In this document: positions 17,084 through 24,826 of the stretch, piece after piece
Layout: every line of letters begins with the position of its first letter
Numbering within the stretch: the stretch's first letter is position 1
Source of the DNA: CAIJMU01 sp035530275
Lineage (GTDB): Bacteria; Spirochaetota; Spirochaetia; Treponematales; Rectinemataceae
Direction of reading: 5' to 3'
NCBI GenBank assembly: GCA_035530275.1
Contig: DATKVC010000015.1
Location: 439,272-503,271 of the forward strand
DNA: 64,000 bases
The notes under the pieces: generated by a model
What the model saw: the letters and a program-made list of their open reading frames with translations, nothing else
What the model was told of the DNA's origin: nothing
Databases searched by the model: none
Position numbers and translations under genes: made by a program

Positions 17084-17299
17084 ATGAAGAAGGGGGAGAT
17101 TGTGAAGACAACTGCTAAGCGGGACAAGTTCCTGCATGGCTTCGCCTCGGTCTTCGATATGTCGGGAGGGCGTCTGATATCTATAGATGACCTCAAGAAG
17201 GGCCCCATCCGCGATCGGGATGCCCTGGCCGGGGATTGGGTGAAGGTTGGCCGAGACATCGGTGCCGCGATGGATAGGGAACCCTGTGGCCAAGAATAG
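17084..17299 (+). CDS. Small conserved protein upstream of DUF2335
   Basis: A 71-residue soluble protein: MKKGEIVKTT opening, then KFLHGFASVFDMSGG, then an acidic/basic C-terminal half ending with DWVKVGRDIGAAMD. I recall similar small proteins (a 'GFASVFD-SGG' box and a 'DW-KVG-D---AM' tail) directly before DUF2335 genes in other bacteria, which supports it as a real gene of that module; no function is known to me. The ATG has no clear ribosome site, and TATATT lies only a few bases upstream, so the transcript may have a very short leader. It overlaps the next gene by about 14 bases. Confidence 0.65.
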   Translation: MKKGEIVKTTAKRDKFLHGFASVFDMSGGRLISIDDLKKGPIRDRDALAGDWVKVGRDIGAAMDREPCGQE

Positions 17300-17675
17300 T
17301 CCTGCCAGGCCGTCTGCCGGTGGTCAACCGCCTCCTGCCATTCGTCATCAAGCCGTTTCCTATAGCGGCCCACTTCCGCCTGCCGCTGAGTTCGAACGCT
17401 ATAACGCCGTGGTTCCTGGTGCGGCTGAACGTATCTTGGCTATGGCTGAGAAGGAGGCTGAGCACCGTCATGGCGCTGAGGATCTTCTCGTCCAGGAAGA
17501 AGTTCGTGCTAGTAAGACGGGGCAATTATTTGCCTTCGCGCTTGGAATCGGCAGCCTCGCGGTCGTCGCTGTCAGCCTTTTCTTGAACAGCCCGCTTGGA
17601 GCGATAGCTCCTGGTATCATCGCCCTCACCAGCCTTGCGACCGCGCTCGCTGGAGCACGGAAGCCGAAGGACTAA
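17286..17675 (+). CDS. DUF2335 predicted membrane protein
   Basis: About 129 residues. The N-terminal half carries the DUF2335 signature SGPLPPAAEFERYNAVVPGAAERI followed by MAEKEAEHRH; the C-terminal half has two hydrophobic segments (LFAFALGIGSLAVVAVSLFL and GAIAPGIIALTSLATALAG), so it is probably a two-helix inner-membrane protein with a cytoplasmic helical head. GTG at 17286 with AGGGAA before it is chosen; a TTG at 17247 is an alternative. The family is frequent in mobile and defence regions but has no established activity. With the preceding small gene it forms a two-gene insert between the two hsdR end copies. Confidence 0.8.
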   Translation: MAKNSPARPSAGGQPPPAIRHQAVSYSGPLPPAAEFERYNAVVPGAAERILAMAEKEAEHRHGAEDLLVQEEVRASKTGQLFAFALGIGSLAVVAVSLFLNSPLGAIAPGIIALTSLATALAGARKPKD

Positions 17676-17804
17676 TCGCTCAGGATTGAACGAGGTCGAA
17701 GAAGTACCTCTTAGCCCTAAGGCATAATTACTGCCTTTGATACTGTATCCGCCGGTGATTGGGTCCATGGCGGCCCTGATCTTTCGCCGAACGAGAAGCG
17801 TATT

Positions 17805-18191
17805 GACGAGAATCGCGAATTGTTCACGCGGCTCTACGGCGACAAGTCCCGCATTCTCTTCGAGGTGGAGAATCCTCCCCTCTCCCTGTTGATCCGCTCG
17901 ATCATCGGCCTCGATCGCGCCGAGGTGGAGACGAGGCTGGCCGAGTACATCAACCGCGGGGTCTTCACTCCGCAGCAGCTCAGGTTCGTGGACACCCTCG
18001 TGGACTGCCTCGTCCGCGACGGCTACGTGCCCCTCGGGGCCCTCTACGAGCCGCCCTTCGACCAGTTCCACTTCGAGGGCCCCGAGGAGCTTTTCGGCCC
18101 GGCGGCCGAGCGCATCTTCGATTTCGTCGAGATGACCAACCGCCCCGCGATGTCGCCTCTCTGCGATGCCTCGCAGAGGGGCGTGGGCTGA
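17805..18191 (+). pseudogene. Second copy of the hsdR 3' end
   Basis: A promoterless, startless duplicate of the last 129 codons of hsdR, still open to the stop and encoding the same YGDKSRILFEVENPPLSLL segment and C-terminus. Substitutions are mainly conservative until the final 15 codons, which differ more. It most likely arose when a DNA segment containing the DUF2335 pair was joined by recombination with a related hsdR gene, leaving the donor's 3' end behind. No start codon with a ribosome site is present, so expression is unlikely. Confidence 0.85.
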
Positions 18192-18224
18192 CCCTTGGGG
18201 TCTGACCCTGCCCCCTGCCGCGGT

Positions 18225-18542
18225 TCAGCTTTCGACGAGTTCGTAGACCTCGTAGCCCATGCTGCCCGGCGCCACGAGCGAGTCGAACTGCGACGACCAG
18301 CGCTTGGACTCCTCGTCGGGCTTCATCCGCTTCGCCCAGGCCGTTTCGTATTCGGCGAAGTTCTTGAACTCGTACTCGCGGATGATCTCGGGCGAGCCGG
18401 CCGAAGCGAGCTTGCGCACGTACATCCGCGCCGCCTTGGGGACTCCCTCGTGCTCGAGGATCTTGTCCCTCTCCCTGAGAAGGCGGATGGCCTCCTCCCT
18501 TTTGCCGCGGTGGATAACCATGGACACCTTGACGACGATCAT
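18225..18542 (-). CDS. NIPSNAP-like small protein of unknown function
   Basis: A 105-residue soluble protein beginning MIVVKVSMVIHRGK. The strand-helix-strand pattern (REEAIRLLRERDKILEHEG, then IIREYEFKNFAEYETAWAKR) resembles dimeric ferredoxin-like alpha/beta barrel proteins of the NIPSNAP/EthD type. ATG at 18542 is preceded by GAGGAGG with 6-7 bases spacing, which settles the start although the frame is open further upstream. No operon partner. Fold assignment is tentative and function unknown. Confidence 0.65.
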   Translation of the reverse strand: MIVVKVSMVIHRGKREEAIRLLRERDKILEHEGVPKAARMYVRKLASAGSPEIIREYEFKNFAEYETAWAKRMKPDEESKRWSSQFDSLVAPGSMGYEVYELVES

Positions 18543-18754
18543 GGATTGCCTCCTCGCGAGCGAGAAACGTGATGACTCAAGCCTGGTCCTTTGGCTCGCG
18601 ATGTCAAGGCTCTTCGACGTTTGTCCGTTTTGGGTCGCCCGGCCGTGCGTCTTCCTTGGCACGAGCTTCGGCCATCCGAAAGCTCACCGGGTTCCACCTC
18701 TATGAGCTTTTCTACCGAGAGAGCCATAATCTCGAAGGTCTGACCAGGGAGGTC

Positions 18755-18817
18755 GCAGCGAGAGAGGGAAGGCGAGTCGGGGAAGCTGAAGGGGGCGTAG
18801 GAGAGGCGGAAGGGAAA
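18755..18817. repeat. Three isolated copies of the 21-bp unit
   Basis: Units starting at 18776 (GTCGGGGAAG...) and 18797 (GTAGGAGAGG...) are each 21 bases long and match the first sub-family of the array at 9701, including the GGCGGAAGGG ending. A more degenerate unit precedes them at 18755. The same repeat is therefore dispersed in the genome, at least twice in this window. Confidence 0.7.
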
Positions 18818-18849
18818 AGCGAAGAGTCTTTTTCCTCTAGCCTTCTTTT

Positions 18850-18934
18850 CCTGTTAATCCTGCCTTTCCTGTTATCCTGTCTGATTCTAGGAAAGAAGGG
18901 GAAAAGGACAGGAGAACAGGATTTTCAGGATAAA
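18850..18934. repeat. Imperfect inverted repeat of CAGGAT words
   Basis: The left arm (about 18850-18881, CTGTTAATCCTGCC...) is nearly the reverse complement of the right arm (about 18905-18934, ...ACAGGATTTTCAGGAT). Both arms are built of CAGG/CCTG words spaced about ten bases apart. The loop is about 24 bases. A transcript would fold into a long hairpin, which could terminate transcription of the downstream end of the minus-strand gene at 18991, whose stop lies 57 bases away; an A/T-rich tail follows. Similar 'CAGGATTTTCAGGAT' words recur in other bacterial intergenic regions. Confidence 0.6.
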
Positions 18935-18990
18935 AAATAAAACACGAGGTATACCAGCAATAAAGAAGGCCCCAAAGGGGGCTCGTTCCC

Positions 18991-19455
18991 TCAGTACTCT
19001 CCCTTGATCACGAAGAAGGAGCCACGGATCGTGCCGGCCAGCTTGGACTTCTGCCGGGCGAACTTGAATTTCGGCTCGAGCTCCGCGGGCACTTCCATTC
19101 CCTCCGAAAGCTTGAAGCCGACCGCCCGCTTCTTGGGGTTGTCGATCGTGTACAACACGTTAATCGAGAGTCCGCTCTCGTAGAAGACATAGGTCCACTT
19201 GATGTTCTCGACCTGGAAGCTCGAGGTCTCGAGGGGCTTCGACTCGATCTCGAGGCCGCGCTCCTCCTTGAGGATGCGCTTTACGTAGGCGAGGGTTGTC
19301 TTGCTTTTCGAGGCCGGCTCGACGGTGAACTCGTGCTTGTACTTGTTCTTGAAATACCGCGCCTCGTTGGCGCGGAGGCCGGCCAGGGCCGTCGCGACGG
19401 GCGAGCTTTCCAGGCCGGTCGTGGAGACCTTCTCGAAATCGACGACATAGGACAT
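18991..19455 (-). CDS. Conserved-looking protein of unknown function
   Basis: 154 residues starting MSYVVDFEKVSTTGLESSP. ATG at 19455 is preceded by GAGAGGTGA, a good ribosome site, so upstream ATGs are not used. The sequence is soluble and rich in charged residues, with alternating strands in the second half (WTYVFYESGLSINVLYTID, KFKFARQKSKLAGTIRGSFFVIK). No known motif was recognised. It is divergent from the M48 protease gene (121 bases between starts). Confidence 0.6.
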   Translation of the reverse strand: MSYVVDFEKVSTTGLESSPVATALAGLRANEARYFKNKYKHEFTVEPASKSKTTLAYVKRILKEERGLEIESKPLETSSFQVENIKWTYVFYESGLSINVLYTIDNPKKRAVGFKLSEGMEVPAELEPKFKFARQKSKLAGTIRGSFFVIKGEY

Positions 19456-19576
19456 CTGCTCACCTCTCTTGTCTGCGAAGATAGCGAGGGCGGCGGGAAA
19501 GGACAACGCCTTGCCCCCCTCCCATTCCTCGCCGATTTTCGTATATTCCATTGATCTTCATCTCGACGGAGACCCC

Positions 19577-20842
19577 ATGAAGCCGACGACCATTCTCCTC
19601 CTCTACCTCGCCCTCGCGGGCCTCGATCTTCTCTGGGGAGTCTTCCTCGCCTATCTCAACTGGCGGAGCGTGCGCGCCGCGGGGGGAAAGGTGCCGCCGG
19701 AACTCGCGCGTTCCGTCACGAAGGAAGAGGCTGCGAAGGCGAGCGCCTACAGCCAGGCCCGTCTCCGCTTCGGCCTCCTCGAGGCCCCCCTCATGACCCT
19801 GCCGACCCTCGCGGTCGCGGCCCTCGGGCTCTTCGGTCTCCTCGACGCCGCCCTGGGCAGCCTCGTCTCGGGCTTCCCCCTCGCTCCCGCTTTTTCTCGC
19901 GCCGCCCTTTTCTTCGTGGCACTCTCCCTCGCCTCGGCCCTCCTCTCCTTGCCCTTCTCCCTCTGGTCCACCTTCGGCATCGAAAAGCGCTTCGGCTTCA
20001 ACACGACTACTGTCCGCACCTGGATTCTCGACGGCCTCAAGGGGGCCCTGATTTCAGCCCTCATCGGCCTGCCCCTCCTCGCCCTCCTCATGGTCTTCAT
20101 GGACGCGACGGGCGGGCTCTGGTGGCTCTGGGCGGCGGCCATCTTTTCCCTTGTCAACATCGCCCTCTCGATCGTCTTTCCTCTCGTGATCGCGCCCCTC
20201 TTCAACAAGTTCACGCCCCTTCCCGCGGGTACGCTCGCGGACAGGATCGGCGAGCTGGCCGATCGTCTCGGCTTCAAGATGAGGGGCATCTTCGTGATGG
20301 ACGGATCGAAGCGCTCGCGGCACTCGAACGCCTATTTCACGGGCCTCGGGGCCGTGAAGCGCATCGTCCTCTTCGACACCCTCATCTCAACGATGAGCGA
20401 GGACGAGATACTGGCCGTCCTGGCACACGAGATCGGCCACGAGAAGAGACGCCACGTGCTCAAGATGACGGCGGTCTCGATCGTCCTCGCCTTCGTCGGT
20501 TTTTGGGTCCTGTCGATCCTCATGGGGTGGGGGGAACTCTACGCCGCCTTCGGTTTTTCGGAGCCGACGAAGGAGGCAATTATGCTGATCTTCGCCCTCG
20601 TCTCGGGCCCGACCACCTTCTTCCTCACACCGCTCTTCGCGGCCTGGTCGCGGAGGCACGAGTACGAGGCCGACGCCTATGCCGCCAAGGCGGCGGGGAA
20701 GGAGGCCATGGCTTCGGCTCTCCTCCGCCTGAACAAGGAGAACGCCTCGAACCTCTGGCCCCATCCCCTCTACGCCTTTTGGAACTATTCGCATCCGACC
20801 CTGCGGCAGAGGCTCGCTGCGATCGCTCGGGTCGAGGGCTGA
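19577..20842 (+). CDS. M48 family metalloprotease (Ste24/CAAX type)
   Basis: Integral-membrane zinc protease of 421 residues. Hydrophobic segments at the N-terminus (LLLYLALAGLDLLWGVFL), near 75-105, 120-140, 165-205 and 310-365 match Ste24-type topology. The zinc-binding HEIGH motif lies in VLAHEIGHEKRRHV, and the third ligand Glu is in RRHEYEADAYA. Eukaryotic relatives process prenylated CAAX proteins; bacterial ones take part in membrane protein quality control. ATG at 19577 has GGAG at close distance and begins the first hydrophobic helix. It converges with the Uma2 gene, 12 bases apart. Confidence 0.9.
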   Translation: MKPTTILLLYLALAGLDLLWGVFLAYLNWRSVRAAGGKVPPELARSVTKEEAAKASAYSQARLRFGLLEAPLMTLPTLAVAALGLFGLLDAALGSLVSGFPLAPAFSRAALFFVALSLASALLSLPFSLWSTFGIEKRFGFNTTTVRTWILDGLKGALISALIGLPLLALLMVFMDATGGLWWLWAAAIFSLVNIALSIVFPLVIAPLFNKFTPLPAGTLADRIGELADRLGFKMRGIFVMDGSKRSRHSNAYFTGLGAVKRIVLFDTLISTMSEDEILAVLAHEIGHEKRRHVLKMTAVSIVLAFVGFWVLSILMGWGELYAAFGFSEPTKEAIMLIFALVSGPTTFFLTPLFAAWSRRHEYEADAYAAKAAGKEAMASALLRLNKENASNLWPHPLYAFWNYSHPTLRQRLAAIARVEG

Positions 20843-20854
20843 AGGAGCCGGAGC

Positions 20855-21451
20855 TCAGTCGAGGCCCGCGAACAACTTCTCCGGTTCCAGCGTGAAGCCT
20901 TCGATCACCGTCGACGCGATCGGGCCGAAGTCGCGGGTTTCCTCGCGGAGTTCGCCGTCGTCGAAGAGGCCGTTTTCGAGGGGGCGGTAGACGCAGACCG
21001 AGCGGTTGCCCGGGTCGACGACCCAGTATTCCAACACGCCCGAACGTTCGTACAGGTTGAACTTTTCGCGCTGGTCCTTTTTGGAGGTAGAGGGCGAAAG
21101 GACTTCAACGACGAGGTCGGGCGCGCCGCGCCCGCCTCGTTTCGTGATTTTTGAGCGATCGCGATACACGCAGAGATCGGGCTGGACGACCGTGTCCGCC
21201 TCGTCGTCGCTTTCGCCGCTTTTGGGGATTACCACGTCGAAAGGGGCGATGAATGCTTCTGCCTGCGTGCCTTCGACCTGATTTTTTAGATATGTACCGA
21301 AACGGAATACGATGCGCTGGTGGTCGGTCAGCGGCGCCGGACTCATGGCCCAGGCGCGGCCGTCGATCAGTTCCCAACGCTCCTCATCGGGCCAGGTTCG
21401 GTAGTGACGGTAGGTGTAGTGGACGCCGCGGTCCACGGCCGGATTGCCCAT
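20855..21451 (-). CDS. Uma2 family (DUF820) PD-(D/E)XK nuclease-like protein
   Basis: 198 residues with the DUF820 layout: WPDEERWELIDGRAWAMSPAP at the start, the metal-binding Asp in VVQPDLCVY, and the catalytic strand LVVEVLSPST with Lys residues just after (KKDQREKF), then YWVVDPGNRSVCVYR. Uma2 proteins are thought to be nucleases and are abundant in cyanobacteria, spirochaetes and Chloroflexi; their biological role is unsettled. An ATG three codons upstream (21460) lies only one base after GGAGG, so the ATG at 21451, about ten bases from it, is preferred. A lone gene. Confidence 0.85.
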   Translation of the reverse strand: MGNPAVDRGVHYTYRHYRTWPDEERWELIDGRAWAMSPAPLTDHQRIVFRFGTYLKNQVEGTQAEAFIAPFDVVIPKSGESDDEADTVVQPDLCVYRDRSKITKRGGRGAPDLVVEVLSPSTSKKDQREKFNLYERSGVLEYWVVDPGNRSVCVYRPLENGLFDDGELREETRDFGPIASTVIEGFTLEPEKLFAGLD

Positions 21452-21579
21452 GCGTTCCATACCTCCAGTATACCCCTAACGCGCGTGACCTGTCGGAATG
21501 ATTCAGATGAACGCGGGATTACCCTCGAAGGCTTCCTCCCGGTTTGACCCGCAGGCCGGTCGTGACGACATTCGAAACC

Positions 21580-22845
21580 ATGGAAGTACGAAGAAGACGA
21601 GTCGTCGTGGTAGGCGCGGGCTTCGGCGGCCTAGCCGCCGCGCGCTCCCTCGCCCGCCTTCCCTTCGACGTGATTCTCGTCGATGCGAACAATTACCACA
21701 CCTTTCAGCCCCTCCTCTATCAGGTGGCGACCGCGGGCCTGGGCGGCGACGACGTCTGCTATCCGGTGCGCGCCATTTTCGCGAGGCAGCGCAACGCCCG
21801 TGTCGTCATGGCCGAGGTGAGGGGCGGCGATCTCGACGCGAGGCGCCTCGAGCTCTCCGACGCCTCGACCCTCGAGTATGACGAGTTGGTTCTCGCCTGC
21901 GGAGCCGTGACCAACAGCTTCGGGACGCCAGGGGTCGACGAGCATGCCTTCGGCCTCAAGAGCCTCGCGGACGCCCTGGAGATGCGGAGCCACCTGCTTA
22001 CGCAGTTCGAAAGGGCCGACGCCAGGCCAGAGCTCATCGACGAGGGACTTCTCACCCTCGTCATCGTCGGCGGCGGGCCGACGGGCGTCGAGCTAGCGGG
22101 CGGTATGGCAGAGCTCTTCGATCGCAGCCTTCGCCGCGACTTCCCCCGTCTCGACCTGAGCCGGGCGCGCATCGTCCTCGTCGAGGCCGCCGACAGGCTC
22201 CTTCGGAGTTTTTCGCCTGTCTCCTCCGACGTCGCCCTGCGCAGCCTCGAGTCCCGGGGCGTCGAAGTCAGGCTGAATCTTGGTGTGGCTGAAATGACGG
22301 GGGAGGGGGTCAGGCTTGCCGACGGCTCCTTCATCCGCTCGAAGACGATGGCCTGGGCTGCGGGAATCAAGGCCCAGCCTCTGGCCGCCGCCCTGGGCCT
22401 GCCCACCGACCGAAGCGGCCGCGCGCTGGTTGGCCCCGATCTCTGCGTGGCTGGAAGGCCCGAGGTCCATGTCGTGGGCGATCTCGCCGCCGCCCTGGAC
22501 GCGAAGGGCGCGCCCCTGCCCCAGGTGGCGCCCGTGGCCATCCAGGAGGCCGAGTACACGGGCAGGCTCATCGTCGCCCGCTCGCGGGGCGAGGTCCTCC
22601 CGGCTTTCGTCTATCGCGACAAGGGATCGATGGCGACCATCGGCCGTCACAGCGCGGTGACGGAGCTGCCTAATGGTTTCAGATTGTCGGGGCCCCTGGG
22701 CTGGCTCGGCTGGCTTTTTCTCCACCTCATCATGCTCATCGGCTTCCGCAACAAGCTCAGCGTCCTCGTGAACTGGGCCTGGAACTACGCGACCTACGAC
22801 AGGGCGAGCCGAATCATCGTCGCGCTGCGGGACCCGGGGCACTAA
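21580..22845 (+). CDS. ndh: Type II NADH:quinone oxidoreductase-like flavoprotein
   Basis: A 421-residue FAD/NADH enzyme that would oxidise NADH and reduce quinone without pumping protons. First Rossmann motif VVVVGAGFGGLAAARSL, then the family's HTFQPLLYQVATAGL box, a second nucleotide-binding motif LVIVGGGPTGVELAGGMAEL for NADH, and VHVVGDLAAALD near the FAD site. A hydrophobic C-terminal stretch (LGWLGWLFLHLIMLIGF) probably anchors it to the membrane. ATG at 21580 gives the conventional N-terminus. Its 3' end overlaps the convergent sensor kinase by 32 bases. It fits functionally with mqo at 3.5 kb. Confidence 0.88.
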   Translation: MEVRRRRVVVVGAGFGGLAAARSLARLPFDVILVDANNYHTFQPLLYQVATAGLGGDDVCYPVRAIFARQRNARVVMAEVRGGDLDARRLELSDASTLEYDELVLACGAVTNSFGTPGVDEHAFGLKSLADALEMRSHLLTQFERADARPELIDEGLLTLVIVGGGPTGVELAGGMAELFDRSLRRDFPRLDLSRARIVLVEAADRLLRSFSPVSSDVALRSLESRGVEVRLNLGVAEMTGEGVRLADGSFIRSKTMAWAAGIKAQPLAAALGLPTDRSGRALVGPDLCVAGRPEVHVVGDLAAALDAKGAPLPQVAPVAIQEAEYTGRLIVARSRGEVLPAFVYRDKGSMATIGRHSAVTELPNGFRLSGPLGWLGWLFLHLIMLIGFRNKLSVLVNWAWNYATYDRASRIIVALRDPGH

Positions 22846-24724
22846 GTGCCTGGTCGACGTCAATCTCGAGGCTCACGAGGCCGCCTCTTTCAAGGTTCTT
22901 CACGCTGAGCCTGCCTCCCATGCTGGCGGCCAGCTCGCCGGCGATGGTGAGGCCGAAGCCGCCGCCGCCCTTCGCGTCGAAGCCTTCGGGGAAGCCGACG
23001 CCGTCGTCGGCCACCTCGATTATCAGTATTGGACCTTGTTTTTCGAGTCGAACGGTCACGAGACCTTCCCGGCCCTCGGGGAAGGCGTATTTGCAGGCGT
23101 TGGTGAAGAGCTCGGTGACGATGATGCCGAGGGGTGAGGCGATCCTCGTGGGGAGGGTGAGGGAGTCGAGGGCTCGCTCGACGCGGATGGGCCGGGGTCC
23201 GATGGATCCCGCGGTGAGGGCGTCGAGGATAGCCCCGAGATACGAACCGAGGTCGACGTTCTCGAGATCCGAGGCGAGATGGAGGCGGCTGTAGAGGATG
23301 GCCATGGATTTGATGCGCAGGGCCGCCTCGTCGAGGGCGGTCGCCGTCTCCTCCGATTCGGAAAGGGTGCCCTGGAGGGCGAGGAGGGAAGCGGCTGTAT
23401 TGAGGGTGTTCTTGATGCGGTGGTTAACCTCGTGAACGAGGTTTTCAAGGGTGGCCGTTCGCTCTGCCACTGTCGCCTCGAGACCCTCTACGCTGCTGTG
23501 GAGGGTCGTGGCCATCGCGTCGAAAGACCGTGAGAGCGAGACGATTTCCGAGGGTAGTCCGCGGAGCGGAGCTGCGCTTTCCCCCCAGTCGCCCGAGGCG
23601 AGGCGGGCGGCCCTCTCGCCGAGTTCGGCGACGGGCTTCGAGATGGCTCGTGCCACGAAATAGCCTGCCACGACTATGGCGAGGGCGGAAAGGAGGACGA
23701 GGAGGGTGGCGATGTCCCGGAATTGCCGGAGGGGGCGGGCGAGCCGGTCTTCCTCGACGACGACGCCTATGTCGAGGGCAAGCCCAAGGGGATCGAGGAA
23801 GGCTTGCTTATCGAGTCGCCACACCTTGTCCTGGGCGGCGAAACGGATGGAACTGCCCGGGCTCCTTCGCATGGCCTGTCCCGCCGCGCGCACGAGGGGT
23901 TCGGCGCTCTCTTCGGCCAGTGTGATATTGGGAACGGCGGTGTTGTCGAAGGCGTTTCCCGCGGACGAGGCGAGGAGCCTGCCGGAAGGATCGATGACAA
24001 GGGCAAGGGCCGAGGCTTCGGGCAGGTTTTCGTGGAGGAAACGATCCATCAGCGGCAGGGCGACGAGGCTATGGACGACGGCCGAAAGCCGACCCTTTTC
24101 ATCGAACACCGGCGTCGAAATCGATATGCCATAGACGCCGAAAATGGATATGGCATGGGGCAGGCTCCAACTCGAGGTGCCGAGGGACTCCGCCTCGGTA
24201 TACCAGGATTGGCCGCGTGGATCATAGGTCTGCCCGAGGGCGAGGAGCCTGCCGGATTCCGACTTATCGCCGATGGCCCTGCGGAGCTGCCTGAAGCCGG
24301 TGGTCGGGCCGGACTCGAAGAGGATGAGCGATCCATTGGCGGGCGAACGCGTGGCCGCGATGTAGCTTCCATCGGGACCGGCGATCCCTATCGAACTCAG
24401 CCAAGGATAGTTGCGTATCTTGGGAATAAGCTCATTTCTCAGGCTGTCCTTGTTTTCGAGATCGATGGCGCCCGAAGCGAGACGTTCGACGGTGGTGGCG
24501 CTCGCCTGCGCCGGATCGCGGGAAAACTCGGCGAGGTAGGCGGCGATGCGCTTGCCGAACTCTTTGGAGAACAGTGCGGATTCCTCTTCGATGGTGCGGG
24601 TCAGCGATGTGGAACCCGCGACGATGAGGACGAAGGCGATGACGATGCCGAGGAGGGCGAAGGGCGCCGTGATCCAGACGGCGAGCGGGCAGCCCTTATG
24701 GGACAAGGCCCTTGCTTCGTGCAT
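22814..24724 (-). CDS. Membrane sensor histidine kinase (Cache-HAMP-HisKA_2)
   Basis: 636 residues. First membrane segment at about 14-38, an extracytoplasmic region of roughly 270 residues with dCache-like features (GIAGPDGSYIAATRS; SISTPVFDEKGRLSAVVHS), second membrane segment (VLLSALAIVVAGYFVARAI), a HAMP linker, then the HisKA_2 phospho-acceptor His in VHEVNHRIKNTLNTAASLL and a HATPase domain with N box ELFTNACKYAFPEG and a Gly-rich G box. HisKA_2 kinases often signal in general stress or light pathways. No response regulator is adjacent. Start 24724 is chosen; a second ATG lies at 24745. It is transcribed divergently from the ion channel, 102 bases apart. Confidence 0.88.
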   Translation of the reverse strand: MHEARALSHKGCPLAVWITAPFALLGIVIAFVLIVAGSTSLTRTIEEESALFSKEFGKRIAAYLAEFSRDPAQASATTVERLASGAIDLENKDSLRNELIPKIRNYPWLSSIGIAGPDGSYIAATRSPANGSLILFESGPTTGFRQLRRAIGDKSESGRLLALGQTYDPRGQSWYTEAESLGTSSWSLPHAISIFGVYGISISTPVFDEKGRLSAVVHSLVALPLMDRFLHENLPEASALALVIDPSGRLLASSAGNAFDNTAVPNITLAEESAEPLVRAAGQAMRRSPGSSIRFAAQDKVWRLDKQAFLDPLGLALDIGVVVEEDRLARPLRQFRDIATLLVLLSALAIVVAGYFVARAISKPVAELGERAARLASGDWGESAAPLRGLPSEIVSLSRSFDAMATTLHSSVEGLEATVAERTATLENLVHEVNHRIKNTLNTAASLLALQGTLSESEETATALDEAALRIKSMAILYSRLHLASDLENVDLGSYLGAILDALTAGSIGPRPIRVERALDSLTLPTRIASPLGIIVTELFTNACKYAFPEGREGLVTVRLEKQGPILIIEVADDGVGFPEGFDAKGGGGFGLTIAGELAASMGGRLSVKNLERGGLVSLEIDVDQALSAPGPAARR

Positions 24725-24826
24725 TCGACAAGTATAGGTCGTCATCGGGCGCGGCGAGAAGTGGCTTCGGGCTCCGCCCGGGCGTTTGGGCTGCATGGAC
24801 TCCCGAGGCGCGCCGATATTTTCGAT

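Larger units (their letters stand above)
18543..18990. other. Intergenic region with two repeat types
   Basis: No protein-coding gene is credible in these 448 bases. They hold three degenerate copies of the 21-bp unit seen at 9.7-10.1 kb and a long inverted repeat built of CAGGAT words, both listed separately. The first 200 bases are unremarkable and should contain the promoter of the NIPSNAP-like gene. Confidence 0.6.

Noticed and set aside
23723..24826. N-terminal extension of the ion channel frame
   Set aside because: The extension is antisense to the sensor kinase and lacks conserved sequence; the channel starts naturally at ATG 24827.
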